This document shows, in pieces, positions 43,158 to 55,018 of a DNA stretch of 64,000 bases. The translations under genes and the position numbers were made by a program. The stretch is from Salvelinus alpinus. Its lineage: Eukaryota > Chordata > Actinopteri > Salmoniformes > Salmonidae. The notes beneath the pieces are model-generated. The model saw nothing but the letters and a program-made list of their open reading frames with translations, did not search any database and was not told where the DNA came from. The stretch is taken from assembly GCF_045679555.1 (NCBI RefSeq), contig NC_092087.1, positions 23,933,367 to 23,997,366 of the forward strand, given 5' to 3'. Position 1 is the stretch's first letter. Every line of letters starts with the position of its first letter.

Positions 43158-44276
43158 CTAAACTAGATGCCCTCAATCTCACACAAATGATCAAGGAATT
43201 TACCAGGAACAACCCTAAATCACTGTCAAACGCTCCCTAAAACACTTCAGCGAGCAGGCCTTTCTAATCGACCTGGCCCAGGTATCCTGGAAGGATATTG
43301 ACCTCATTCCGTCAGTAGAGGATGCCTGGTGATTCTTTAAAAGTGCTTTCCTCACCATCTTAAATAAGCCTGCCCTATTAAAAGAATGTTGAACGAAGAA
43401 CAGATATAGCCCTTGGTTCACTCCAGACTTGACTGACCTTGACCAGCACAAAAACATCCTGTGGCATACTGCATTAGCATCGAATAGCCCCCGTGATATG
43501 AAACTTTACAGGGAAGTTAGGAACCAATATACACAGGCAGTTAGGAAAGCAAAGGCTAACTTTTTCAAACAGAAATTTGCATCCTGTAGCACTAACTCCA
43601 AAAAGTTCTGGGACACTGTAAAGTCCATTGAGAACAAGACCACCTCCTCCCAGCTGCCCACTGCACTGAGGCTAGGAAACACTGTCACCACCGATAAATC
43701 TATGATAATTGAGAATTTCAATAAGCATTTTTCTACGGCTGGTCATGCTTTCCAACTGGCAACCCCTACCTCGGTCAACAGCTCTGCACCCCCCACAGCA
43801 ACTTGCCCAAGCCTCCCCCATTTCTCCTCCACCCAAATCCAGATAGATGATGTTCTGAAAGAGCTGCAAAATCTGGACCCCTACAAATCAGCTGGGCTAG
43901 ACAATCTAGACCCTCTCTTTCTAAAATTATCCACCGCAATTGTTTGCAACCCCTATTACTAGCCTGTTTAACCTCTCTTTCGTATCGTCTGAGATCCCTA
44001 AAGATTGGAAAGCTTTCGCGGTCATCACCCTCTTCAAAAGGGGAGACACTCTAGACCCAAACTGTTACAGACCTATATCTATCCTACCATGCCTTTCTAA
44101 AGTCTTCGAAAGCCAAGTTAACAAACAGATCACCGACCATTTCGAATCCCACCGTACCGTCTCAGCTATGCAATCTGGCTTCCGAGCTGGTCATGGGTGC
44201 ACCTCAGCCACGCTCAAGGTCCTAAACAATATCATAACCGCCATCGATAAAAGACAATACTGTGCAGCCGTCTTCA
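43158..44276 (+). pseudogene. LINE A, left part of a split copy
   Basis: It starts inside the endonuclease region (LDALNLTQ, then a deletion to VKRSLKHF) and runs through DLDQHKNILWHTALAS, NQYTQAVRKAKANFFKQKFAS, LQNLDPYKSAGLDNLDPLF, LDPNCYRPISILPCLSKVFE and GFRAGHGCTSATLKVLNN. It stops inside RT motif A after CAAVF, where LINE B is inserted. Frameshifts near 43.4 and 43.95 kb disable it. Confidence 0.85.
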
Positions 44277-45532
44277 ATCAATCAATCAATCAAATGAATT
44301 TAGAAAGCCCTTCTTACATCAGCTGATGTCACAAAGTGCTGTACAGAAACCCAGCCTAAAACCCCAAACAGCAAGCAATGCAGGTGTAGAAGCACGGTGG
44401 CTAGGAAAAACTCCCTAAAAAGGCCAAAACCTAGGAAGAAACCTAAAGAGGAACCAGGCTATGAGGGGTGGCCAGTCCTCTTCTGGCTGTGCCGGGTGGA
44501 GATTATAACAGAACATGGCCAAGATGTTAAAATGTTCATAGATGACCAGCAGGGTCAAATAATAATAATCACAGTGGTTGTAGAGGGTGCAACAGGTCCG
44601 CACCTCAGGAGTAAATGTCAGTTTGATTTTCATAGCCGATCATTCAGAGTATCTCTACCGTTCCTGCTGTCTCTAGAGAGTTGAAAACAGCAGGTCTGGG
44701 ACAGGTAGCACGTCCGGTGAACAGGTCAGGGTTCCATAGCCGCAGGCAGAATAGTTTAAACTGGAGCAGCAGCACGACCAGGTGGACTGGGGATAGCAAG
44801 GCGTCATCAGGCCAGACACCCCTGAGGCATGGTCCTAGGGCTCAGGTCATATGAGAGAGAGAGAAGAGAGAGAGAGAAAAAGAGAGAAAAATAGAAACAG
44901 AATTAGAGAGAGCATACTTAAATTCACACAGGACACCGGATGAGACAGGAGAAATACTCCAGATATAACAGACTGACCCTAGCCCCCCGACACATAAACT
45001 ATTGCATCATAAATACTGGAGGCTGAGACAGGAGCGGTCAGGACACACTGTGGCCCCGTCCGACGATTTCCCCGGACAAGGCCAAACAGGCAGGATATAA
45101 CCCCACCCAGTTTGCCAAAGCACAGCCCCCACACCACTAGAGGGATATCTTAAACCACAAACTTATCATCCTGAGACAAGGCTGAGTATAGCCCACGATG
45201 ATCTCCTCCACGGCACAACCCAAGGGGGGGCGCTAACCCGGACAGGAAGATCACGTCAGTGACTCAACCCACTCAAGTGACGCACCCCTCCTAGGGATGG
45301 CATGGAAGAGCACCAGTAAGCCAGTGACTCAGCCCCTGTAATAGGGTTTGTGTCAGATAATCCCAGTGGAGAGAGGGGAACCGGCCAGGCAGAGACATCA
45401 AGGGCGGTTCGTTGCTCCAGTGCCTTTCCGTTCATCTTCACACTCCTGGGACAGACTACACTCAATCATAGGACCTACTGAAGAGATGAGTCTTCAATAA
45501 AGACTTAAAGGTTGAGACCGAGTCTGCGTCTC

Positions 45533-47880
45533 TCACATGGGTAGGCAGACCATTCCATGAAAATGGAGCTCTATAAGAGAAAGCCCTGCCTCCAGCTGTT
45601 TGCTTAGAAATTCTAGGGACAATAAGGAGGCCTGCGTCTTGTGACCGTAGTGTACGTGTAGGTACGGCAGGTCCAAATCGGAAAGATAGGTAGGAGCAAG
45701 CCCATGTAATGCTTTGTAGGTTAGCAGTAAAACCTTGAAATAAGGCCTTGCCTTAACAGGAAGCCGGTGTAGAGAGGCTAGCACTGGAGTAATATGATAA
45801 CATTTTTGGGTTCTAGTCAAGATTCTAGCAGCCGTGTTTAGCACTAACTGAAATGTATTTATTGCTTTATCCGGGTAGCCGGAGAGTAGAGCATTGCAGT
45901 AGTCTAACCTAGAAGTGACAAAAGCATGGATTAATTTTTCTGCATCATTTTTGGACAGAAAGTTTCAGATTTTTGCAATGTTACGTAGATGGAGAAAAAG
46001 CTGTCCTTGAAACAGTCTTGATATGTTCGTCAAAAGAGAGATCAGGATCCAGAGTAACGCCAAGGTCCTTCATAGTTTTATTTGAGGCGACTGTAAAACC
46101 ATCAAGATTAATGGTCAGATCCAACAGAAGATCTCTTTGTTTCTTGGGACCTAGAACTAGCATCTCTGTTTTGTCCGAGTTTAAAAGTAGAACATTTGCC
46201 GCCATCCACTTCCTGATGTCTGAAACACAGGCTTCCAGGGAGGGCAATTTTGGGTCTTCACCATGTTTCATCAAAATGTACAGCTGTGTGTCGTCAGCAT
46301 AGCAGTGAAAGTTAACATTATGTTTCCGAATGACATCACCAAGAGGTAAAATATATAGTGAAAACAATAGTTGTCCTAAAACGGAGCCTTGAGGAACACC
46401 GAAATTTACAGTTGATTTGTCAGAGGACCAATCATCCACAGAGACAAACTGATATCTTTCCAACAGATAATATTTAAACTAGGCCAGAACTTGTCAGTGT
46501 CGACCAATTTGGGTTTCCAATCTCTCCAAAAGAATGTGGTGATCAATGGTATCAAAAGCAGCACTAAGGTGTAGGAGAACGAGAACAGATGCAGAGACTT
46601 GGTCTGACGCCATTAAAGGTCATTTACCACCTTCACAAGTGCAGTCTCAGTGCTATGATGGAGTCTAAAACCAGACTGAAGCGTTTCGTATACATTGTTT
46701 GTCTTCAGGAAGGCAGTGAGTTGCTGCGTAACAGCTTTTTCAAAAGAAATTGAGAGGAATGGGAGATTCGATATAGGCCGATAGTTTTTAATATTTTCTG
46801 GGTCAAGGTTTGGCTTTTTCAAGAGAAGCTTTATTACTGCCACTTTTAGTGTGTTTGCTACACATCCGGTGGATAGAGAGACGTTTATTATGTTCAACAT
46901 AGGAGGGCCAAGCACAGGAAGTATCTCTTTCAGTAGTTTAGTTGGAATAGGGTCCAATATGCAGCTTGAAGGTTAAGAGGCCATGATTATTTTCATCAAT
47001 GTGTCAAGAGATATAGTATTAAAATACTTGAGTGTCTCCCTTGATCCTAGGTCCTGGCAGAGTTGTGCAGACTCAGGACAACTGAGTTTAGGAGGAATGC
47101 GCAGATTTAAGGAGGCGTCCGTAATCTGCTTTCTAATGATCATGATCTTCTCCTCAAAGAAGTTCATGATTTTATCACTGCTGAAGTGAAAGCCATCCTC
47201 TCTTGGCGAATGTTGCTTTTTAGTTAGCTTTGCGACAGCATCAAAAATACATTTTGGATTGTTCTTATTTTCCTCAAATAAGTTGGAAAAATAGGATGAT
47301 CGAGCAGCAGTGAGGGCTCTTCGATACTGCACGGGACTGTCTTTCCAAGCTAGTTGGAAGACTTCCAGTTTGGTGTACCGCCATTTCCGTTCCAATTTTC
47401 TGGAAGCTTGCTTCAGAGCTCAGGTATTTTCTGTATACCTGGGAGCTAGTTTTTATGACAAATGTTTTTTGTTTTTAGGGGTGCGACTGCAAGGTTAAAT
47501 TGAGTTCCTGAGTTAGGTGGTTAACTGATTTTTGTACTCCTTGGGTAGGTGGAGGGAGTCTGGAAGGGCTTCTAGGAATCTCTGCGTTGTCCGAGAATTT
47601 ATAGCAAAGCTTTTGTTGATCCTTGGTTGGGGTCTGAGCAGATTATTTGTTGCAATTGCAAACGTAATAAAATGGTGGTCCGATATTCCAGGATTTTGAG
47701 GAAAAACATTAAGATCTACAACATTTATTCCACGGGACAAAACTAGGTCCAGAGTATGACTGTAGGTCCGGAGAAATGTTGGACAAAACCCACTGAGTCG
47801 ATGATGGCTCCAAAAGCTTTTTGGAGTGCGTCTGTGGCCTTTCCCTGTGAATATTAAAAAGTCACCAAAAATGTGAATAT
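45533..47880 (-). pseudogene. LINE B reverse-transcriptase region, broken
   Basis: Minus-strand pieces in order are: a linker (NLFEENKNNPKCIFDAVAKL, 47.3 kb), MDPIPTKLLKEILPVLGPPM and YRPISNLPFLSISFEKAV with LQSGFRLHHSTETAL (46.6-46.96 kb), [17 protein letters not shown] and [11 protein letters not shown] with the catalytic Asp pair (46.3-46.4 kb), and ARILTRTQKCYHITPVLASL (45.8 kb). They are split by frameshifts and stops near 46.96, 46.5 and 45.9 kb. Confidence 0.85.
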
Positions 47881-47882
47881 TA

Positions 47883-49503
47883 CAGTTGAAGTCGGAAGTT
47901 TACATACACCTTAGCCAAATACATTTAAACTCAGTTTTTCACAATTCCTGATATTTAATCCTTGTAAAAATTCCCTGTATTTGGTCAGTTAGGATCACCA
48001 CTTTATTTTAAGAATGTGAAATGTCAGAATAATAGTAGAGAGAATCATTTTTTTCAGCTTTTATTTCTTTCATCACATTCCCAGTGGGTTAGAAGTTTAC
48101 ATAAACTCAATTAGTATTTAGTAGCATTGCCTTTAAATAGTTTAACTTTGGTCAAATGTTTCTGGTAGCCATCCACAAGCTTCCCACAATAACTTGGGTG
48201 AATTTTGGCCCATTCCTCCTGACAGAGCTGGTTTAACTGAGTCAGGTTTGTAGGCCTCCTTGCTCGCACACGCTTTTTCAGTTCTGCCCACAAATTTTCT
48301 ATGGGATTGAGGTCAAGGCTTTGTGATGGCCACTCTAATACCTTGACTTTGGTGTCCTTAAGCCATTTTGCCACAACTTTGGAAGTATGCTTGGGGTCAT
48401 TGTCCATTTGGAAGACCCATTTGCGAACAAGCTTTAACTTCCTGACTGATGTCTTGAGATGTTGCTTCAATATATCCACATCATTTTCCTGACATCTATT
48501 TTGTGAAGTGCACCAGTCCCTCCTGCAGCAAAGCACCCCCACAACATGATGCTGATACCCCCGTGCTTCACGGTTGGGATGGTGTTCTTCGGCTTGCAAG
48601 CATCCCTCTTTTTCCTCCAAACATAACAATGGTCATTATGGCCAAGCAGTTCTATTGTTGTTTCATCAGACCAGAGGACATTTCTCCAAAAAGTTTGATC
48701 TTTGTCCCCATGTGCAGTTGCAAACCGTAGTCTGGCTTTTTTATGGTGGTTTTGGAGCAGTGGCTTCTTCCTTGCTAAGCGGCCTTTCAGGTTATGTTGA
48801 TATAGGACTCGTTTACTGTGGATATAGATACTTTTGTACCTGTTTCCTCCAGCATCTTCACAAGGTCCTTTGCTGTTGTTCTGGGATTGATTTGCAAATT
48901 TCGCACCAAAGTACGTTAATCTCTAGGAGACAGAACGCGCCTCCTTCCTGAGCGGTATGATGGCTACGTGGTCCCATGGTGTTTATACTTGCGTACCATT
49001 GTTTGTACAGATGAACGTGGTTCCTTCAGGCGTTTGGAAATTGCTCCCAAGGATGAACCAGACTTGTGGAGGTCTACAATTGTTTTTCTGAGGTCTTGGC
49101 TGATTTCTTTTGATTTTCCCATTATGTCAAGCAAAGAGGCACTGAGTTTGAAGGTAGGCCTTGAAATACATCCACAGATACACCTCCAATTGACTCAAAT
49201 GATGTCAATTAGCCTATCAGAAGCTTCTAAAGCTATGACATAATTTTCTGGAATTTTCCAAGCTGTTTAAAAGGCACAGTTAACTTAGTGTATGTAAACT
49301 TCTGACCCACTGGAATTGTGATACAGTGAATTATAAGTGAAATCATCTGTCTTTAAACAATTGTTGGGAAAAATACTTGTGTCATGCACAAAGTAGACCA
49401 ACTTACCAAAACTATAGTTTGTTAACAAGAAATTTGTGGAGTGGTTGAAAAACGAGTTTTAATGACTCCAACCTAAGTGTATGTAAACCTCTGACTTCAA
49501 CTG
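47883..49503 (-). mobile_element. Tc1-like transposon inside LINE B (1,621 bp)
   Basis: CAGTTGAAGTCGGAAGTTTAC termini at both ends are flanked by TA (47881-47882 and 49504-49505). It is the same family as the intron 2 element of rbm38 but retains more of the transposase. Confidence 0.92.
48111..48629 (-). pseudogene. Tc1 transposase C-terminal half
   Basis: The open stretch includes [20 protein letters not shown] (second catalytic Asp), LEWPSQSLDLNPIENLWAEL (catalytic Glu) and the final LFKGNATKY. The first 40 or so codons are out of frame relative to the family, and N-terminal DNA-binding parts up to 49.2 kb are in other frames. So it is inactive. Confidence 0.85.
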
Positions 49504-49505
49504 TA

Positions 49506-49985
49506 TCTGCCATGACTACAAGGTCCGATAGGAATTCAGGGAACTCAGTGAGGAACGCTGTATATAGCCCAGGAGGCCTGTAAACCGTAGCTATAAAAAG
49601 TGATTGAGTAGGCTGCATAGATTTCATGACTAGAAGTTTGCTATCATAAATGTTAGCAACACTTCCACCTTTGCAGGATGCGCGGGGGATATAGTCAGTA
49701 GTGTAACATGGAAGTGAGGCCTCATTTAACACAGTAAATTCATCAGGCTTAAGCCATGTTTCAGTCAGGCCAATCACGTCAAGATTGTAATCAGTGATTA
49801 GTTCATTGACTGTAACTGCCTTGGAAGTGAGGGATCTAACATTAAGTAGCCCTATTTTGAGATGTGAGATATCACAATCTCATTCAATAATGGCAGGAAT
49901 GGAGGAGATCTTTTTTCCAGTGAGATTGCTAAGGCGAACACCACCATGTTTAGTTTTGCCCAACCTAGATTGAGGCACAGACACG
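49506..49985 (-). pseudogene. LINE B endonuclease region, 5'-truncated
   Basis: The minus strand reads GLTETWLKPDEFTVLNEASL (the ETW active-site block), YIPRASCKGGSVANIYDSK and LFIATVYRPPGLYTAFLTEF, then is cut by the Tc1 at 49.5 kb. Upstream lies HGGVRLSNLTGKKISSIPAI followed by a stop near 49.88 kb. The LINE B 5' end is missing. Confidence 0.8.
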
Positions 49986-50036
49986 GTCTCAATGGGGATA
50001 GCGGAGCTGACTACACTGACTGTGCTAGTGGCTTCA

Positions 50037-51190
50037 TCGACCTGGCCAAGTCTTTCGACTCTGTCAATCACCACATTCTTTTCGGCAGACTCAACAGCCT
50101 TGGTTTCTCAAATGAATACCTTGCCTGGTTCACCAACTACTTCTCAGATAGAGTTCAGTGTGTCAAATCGGAGGGCCTGTTGTCCAGACCTCTGGCAGTC
50201 TCTATGGGGGGTTCAATTCTCGGGCCGACTCTTTTCTCTGTATACATCAATGATGTCGCTCTTGCTGCTGGTGATTCTCTGATCCACCTCTATGCAGGCG
50301 ACACTATTCTGTATACTTCTGGCCCTTCTTTGGACATTGTGTTAACAAACCTCCAGACGAGCTTCAATGCCATACAACACTCCTTCCGTGGCCTCCAACT
50401 GCTCTTAAATGCAAGTTAAACTAAATGCATGCTCGTCAACCGATCGCTGCCCACACCTGCCCGCCCGTCTAGCATCACTACTCTGGACGCTTCTGACTTA
50501 GAATATGTGGACAACTACAAATACCTAAGTGTCTGGTTAGACAGTAAACTCTGGTAAAGCCCCGCCTTATCTCAGCTCACTTTTCACCATAGCAGCACCC
50601 ACTCATAGCACGCGCTCCAGCAAGTATATTTCACTGGTCATGGCCAAAGCCAACTCCTCTTTTGGCTGCCTTTCCTTCCAGTTCTTTGCTGCCAATGACT
50701 GGAACGAATTGCAAAAATCACTGAAGCTGGAGTCTTATATCTCCCTCACTAACTTTAAGCATCAGCTGTCAGAGCAGCTTACCAATCATTGCACCTGTAG
50801 ACAGCCCATCTGTAAATAGCCCACCCAACTACCTCATCCCCATATTGTTATTTATTTCTTGCTCCTTTGCACACCAGTATCTCTACTTGCACATTCATCT
50901 TCTGCACATCTATCACTCCAGTGTTTAATTAGTAGTAAGATTAGGGAGGAATTATTAATTATTTCGCCACTATGGCCTATTTATTGGCCTTCCTCCCTAA
51001 TCTTACTACATTTGCACACACTGTATATAGATTTGTCTATTGTGTTATTGACTGTACATTTCTTTATCCCATGTGTATCTCTGTGTTGTTTGTGTCGCAC
51101 TGCTTTGCTTTATCTTGGCCAGGTGGCAGTTGTAAATGAGAACTTGTTCTCAACTGGCCTACCTGGTTAAATAAAGGTGAAATAAAAAAA
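50037..51190 (+). pseudogene. LINE A, right part of the split copy
   Basis: It resumes at IDLAKSFDSVNHHILFGRLN (motif A) directly where the left part ended, continuing WFTNYFSDRVQCVKSEGLLS and SILGPTLFSVYINDVAL. The YADD box reads YAGD, losing a catalytic Asp. About 350 bp is missing near 50,555, between LDSKLW and the GKAPP-type block. The 3' tail CTACCTGGTTAAATAAAGG ends near 51,190. Confidence 0.85.
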
Positions 51191-51199
51191 ATACAAAAT

Positions 51200-52122
51200 T
51201 TAAAAAATAATGATTCTATCTCTTGTATCCTTTGCCAGAGCAACCTCCATGTATTCTCAAGGTGTGTCCAACATCAAATGTGTGACCATGAAGTGTGGAA
51301 TGATGTAAAGCATAGTGCATAAAAAGTTCCAGACACTGTTTATTCTACCCATATCTACAGCAGACAGTTCAATAAACAGTCTTAGTTGCTGTTGATAAAA
51401 GCACCAACAACAGCCTACAAAGTAAACAGGAGTGTTTTGTCTTGTTCGCATGTCAACTCTTGTTTCCTCTCCTGATCCTGTAAGAGTGAATAGCCTCTGG
51501 TGTTACCTGGTCCTGAGGGGAAATGAGGAGGATGTCATGTTGTCATTAGCCCGGGGTGTTTTTGATCCAGCCCGAACCTTTTAATGGTCAGTCTGATATG
51601 GGTTTGAATAATCACACATCACTTGCACTATGCAGTATTTAAAAAAAAATAAGTTTACTGACACATTTTATGACAAAAAAAATGTTAAAGACAATATACT
51701 GTGCTAGGCAGTAGCAGGCACTGCAAAAGCCCCTGGAGTAAAGTGGTTCCTACTGTGTTTGGTCGAGATTTCACAACCCAGTGAACCACTCATGTCCCTT
51801 GACACCACCCCAACAGCACCAGTTAGATGTCAATATAATCATTCAGCAAAATGCCTATCACTCAGTCAGAGTAGCAGCATAGCACAGAGCAAATATGAAT
51901 GATTTGAACTTCTTCTGAAAGAGTATGAAAAAAAGCGAGAATGTTGAGCAGTTTGAGGCATCAGTGAATGAGGTGGAGAGGGCAGAACAGCCAGAAAGCC
52001 AAAGTGCAACAGCATCAGAGTTGACCAGAGGACAACTAGACCAGTTCTGTATAGACCTGGTCAGATCCAGAACTGGTCCGATCCAAGTGAGGGAAGTAGC
52101 ACTTTTTTTTAAAGTTACCTCA
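51200..52122. other. Intergenic DNA with one unrecognised short ORF
   Basis: An ORF at 51,925-52,167 (+) is Glu/Ser/Gln-rich (NVEQFEASVNEVERAEQPES) but matches nothing I know, and its end enters the MITE at 52,123. I give it no function. Confidence 0.35.
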
Positions 52123-53000
52123 TTAAAACTTCTTATGGATCAAATCCCTTTAGCGGGATCGATTTGACAACATCCGGTGAAATGGCAGAGCGCGATTTTT
52201 TTTTAATTTTTATAACTTTCATACATTCACAAGTGCAATACACCAAATTAAAGCTTAACTTCTTGTTAATCTAGCCACCGTGTCAGATTTCAAAAAGGCT
52301 GTATGGCGAAAGCAAACCATGCGATTATCTGAGGACAGCACCCCATCAAACAAACACATGACAATCATATTTCAACCCGCCAGGCGCGACACAAAACTCA
52401 GAAATAACAATATAATTCATGCCTTACCTTTGAAGAGCTTCTTCTGTTGGCACTCCAATATGTCCCATAAACATCACAAATGGTCCTTTTGTTTGATTAA
52501 TTCCGTCGTTATATCCCCAAAATGTCAATTTATTTGGCGCGTTTGATTCAGGAAAAACACCGGTTCCAACTCGCCCAGCATGACTACAAAATATCTAATA
52601 CCGTAAGTTACCTGTAAACTTTGTCCAAACATTTCAAACAACTTTCCTAATCCAACTTTAAGTATTTTAAAACGTAAATAATCGATCAAATTTAAGACGG
52701 GATAAACTGTGTTCAATAGAGGATAAAACGGGCTTGCCATAGGAAACAAATGGAAAACAGATTGACCTCAAAAACAAATTTCCCTGGATGGATTGTGCTC
52801 TGGGTTTTGCCTGCCAAACCAGTTCTGTTATAGTCACAGACATTATTCAAACAGTTTTAGAAACTTCAGAGTGTTTTCTATCCAAATCTACTACTAATAT
52901 GCATATCCTAGCTTCTGGGCCTGAGTAGCAGGCAGTTTACTTTGGGCTCGCTTTTCATCCGGATGTGAAAATACCGCCCCCTATCCCAGAGAGGTTTTAA
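52123..53000. mobile_element. piggyBac-like non-autonomous element (about 870 bp)
   Basis: It starts TTAAAACTTCTTATGG and ends AGAGAGGTTTTAA, a short inverted repeat bounded by TTAA, the piggyBac target. The interior (GGGATCGATTTGACAACATCC ... GGATGTGAAAATACCGCCCCC) is a salmonid repeat I recognise. No transposase is present. Confidence 0.6.
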
Positions 53001-53173
53001 CCGGAGCTGATAAAGTGTGAGAGAAGGGAGAGAGAGGTGTCACCCTAGCAGGCTGGGGGAAGGGCCGTATTGTGAGCAAGTGACACGAAAGCAAGGAGGA
53101 GGGAGGGAGAGATGAGAGACAGCAACCAACCAAGCTGACTCACGCTACAGTAGACTAGTAGCTGCCATAGCTA

Positions 53174-54384
53174 CACTATATTTACAAAAGTTTGTGGACA
53201 CCCCTTCAACTTAGTGAATTCGGTTATTTCAGCCACACCCGTTGCTGACAGGTGTATAAAATCAAGCACACACAGCCATGCAATCGCCATAGACAAACAT
53301 TGTCAGTAGAATGGCCCATACTGAAGAGCTCAGTGACTTTCAATGTGGTACCGTCATAAGATGCCACCTTTCCAACAATTCTAAAAATGCTGCGTTGCTA
53401 GAGCTGCCCCAGTCAACTGTAAGTGCTGTTATTGTGAAGTGGAAACGTCTAGGAGAAACAACGGCTCAGCCGCAAAGTGGTAGGCCACACAAGCTCACAC
53501 AACGGGACTGCCGTGTGCTGAAGTGCGTAATGCGTAAAAATCATCTGCAACACTCACTATCGAGTTCCAAACTGCCTCTGGAGGTAACGTCAGCACAAGA
53601 ACTGTTCGTCTGGAGCTTCATGAAATGAGTTTCCATGGTCAAGCAGCTGCACACAAGCCTAAGATCACCATGTGCAATGCCAAGTGTCGACTGGTGTAAA
53701 GTTTGCCGCCATTGGACTATGAAGCAGTGTAAACACGTTCTCTGGAGTAATGAATCACGCTTTACCATCTGGCGGTCCAACGGACTAATCTGGATTGGCG
53801 GATACCAGGAGAACGCTACCTGACCCAATGCATAGTGCCAACTGTAAAGTTTGATGGAGGAGGAATAATGGTCTGCGGCTATTTTTCATGGTTTCGGCTA
53901 GGCCCCTTAGTTCCAGTGAAGAGAAATCTTAATGCTACAGCATACAATGACATTCTAGATGATTCTGTGCTTCCAACTTTGTGGCAACAGTTTCGGGAAG
54001 GCCCTTTCCTGTTTCAGCATGACGATGACCCCGTGCAGAAAGCGAGGTCCATACAGAAATTGTTTGTCGAGATCGGTGTGGAAGAACTTGACTGGCCTGC
54101 GCAGAACCCTGACCCCAACCCCATCGAACACCTTTCGGATGAATTGCAACGCAGACTGTGAGCCATGCCTAATCGCCCAACATTAGTGTCTGACCTCACT
54201 AATGCTCTTGTGGCTGAATGGAAGCAAGTCCCCGCAGCAATGTTCCAACATCTAGTGGAAAGCCTTCCCAGAAGAGTGGAGGCTGTTATAGCAGCAATGG
54301 GAGGACCAACTCCGTATTAATGCCTGTGATTTTGGAATGAGATGTTCAACGAGCAAGTGTCCACATACTTTTGGACATGTGGTG
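53174..54384 (+). mobile_element. Tc1-like transposon (CACTATATTTACAAAAG type)
   Basis: The left end CACTATATTTACAAAAGTTTGTGGACACC and the right end GTGTCCACATACTTTTGGACATGTGGTG are inverted repeats flanked by TA (53172-53173 and 54385-54386). The transposase is on the + strand. Confidence 0.88.
53311..54310 (+). pseudogene. Tc1 transposase pseudogene
   Basis: N-terminal MAHTEELSDFQCGTVIRCHL, then GRPHKLTQRDCRVLK; middle [17 protein letters not shown] with first-Asp region altered to NESRF; C-terminal [19 protein letters not shown] and [18 protein letters not shown]. They are in different frames, with breaks near 53.6 and 53.82 kb and a stop near 54.16 kb. Confidence 0.82.
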
Positions 54385-54420
54385 TAGGTTATTTATCATC
54401 AAACATGATTATGTAGTACC

Positions 54421-54660
54421 TGGGGCGGCAGGTAGCCTGGCGGGTAGGAGCGTTGGGCCTGTAACCAAAAGGTTTCTGGATCGAATCCCTGAGCTGACAA
54501 GGTAAAAATCTGTTGTTCTACCCCTGAGCAAGGCATTTAACCCACTGTTCCCTGGGCACCGATGACGCACCTCTCTGATTCAGAGGGGTTGTGTTAAATG
54601 AGGAAGACACATTTCAATTGAATGCATTCAGTTGTACAACTGACTAGGTATCCCCCTTTC
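54421..54660 (+). mobile_element. tRNA-derived SINE (ATGCAT-bearing, AvaIII-like)
   Basis: The head GGCAGGTAGCCTGGCGGG and the B box GGATCGAATCC (54477-54487) are tRNA-like. The body has CCCCTGAGCAAGGCATTTAAC and CTGATTCAGAGGGGTTG, and the tail GAATGCATTCAGTTGTACAAC contains an AvaIII site (ATGCAT). The family name is by recollection. Confidence 0.75.
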
Positions 54661-55018
54661 CCCTGTCTTGACTGCCTCATACCAGGAGAAGATAGTTAAG
54701 CTAGCTAACGTTAGCTAGCTCGGCTTAATTGATGCTGCCGTATATGCACATTCTCATCCTACAGTCGTACAAAAAGTTATACTTTTGACTAATCTGTCCA
54801 TAGAACATTTTTCCAGGAGTCTTGATGATCATCCAGGTGCTTCCAGGTGCTTTTTTAGCAAACTTGAGTCAACGTTTTGGACGAGATGGGTCCCATTATA
54901 TCTGGCAAAAACCAACCACTGCATTCCACAGTAAGATCCTCATGCCAACGGTCAAACAGGGTGGTGGTAGTGTAATGGTTTTGGGATGCTTTGCTGCCTC
55001 AGGACCTGGACGACTTCC

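Larger units (their letters stand above)
44277..50019 (-). mobile_element. LINE B (YADD-type, L2/Rex-like) inserted in LINE A, itself split by a Tc1
   Basis: The 3' end (44,277) is an ATCA-type tandem tail read on the minus strand, followed by a long 3' UTR (44.3-45.5 kb). Coding parts lie at 45.5-47.88 kb and 49.5-50.0 kb, with a Tc1 between. The flanks CTGTGCAGCCGTCTTCA (44260-44276) and CTGTGCTAGTGGCTTCA (50020-50036) share 12 of 17 bases and may be a decayed target duplication. Confidence 0.75.
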
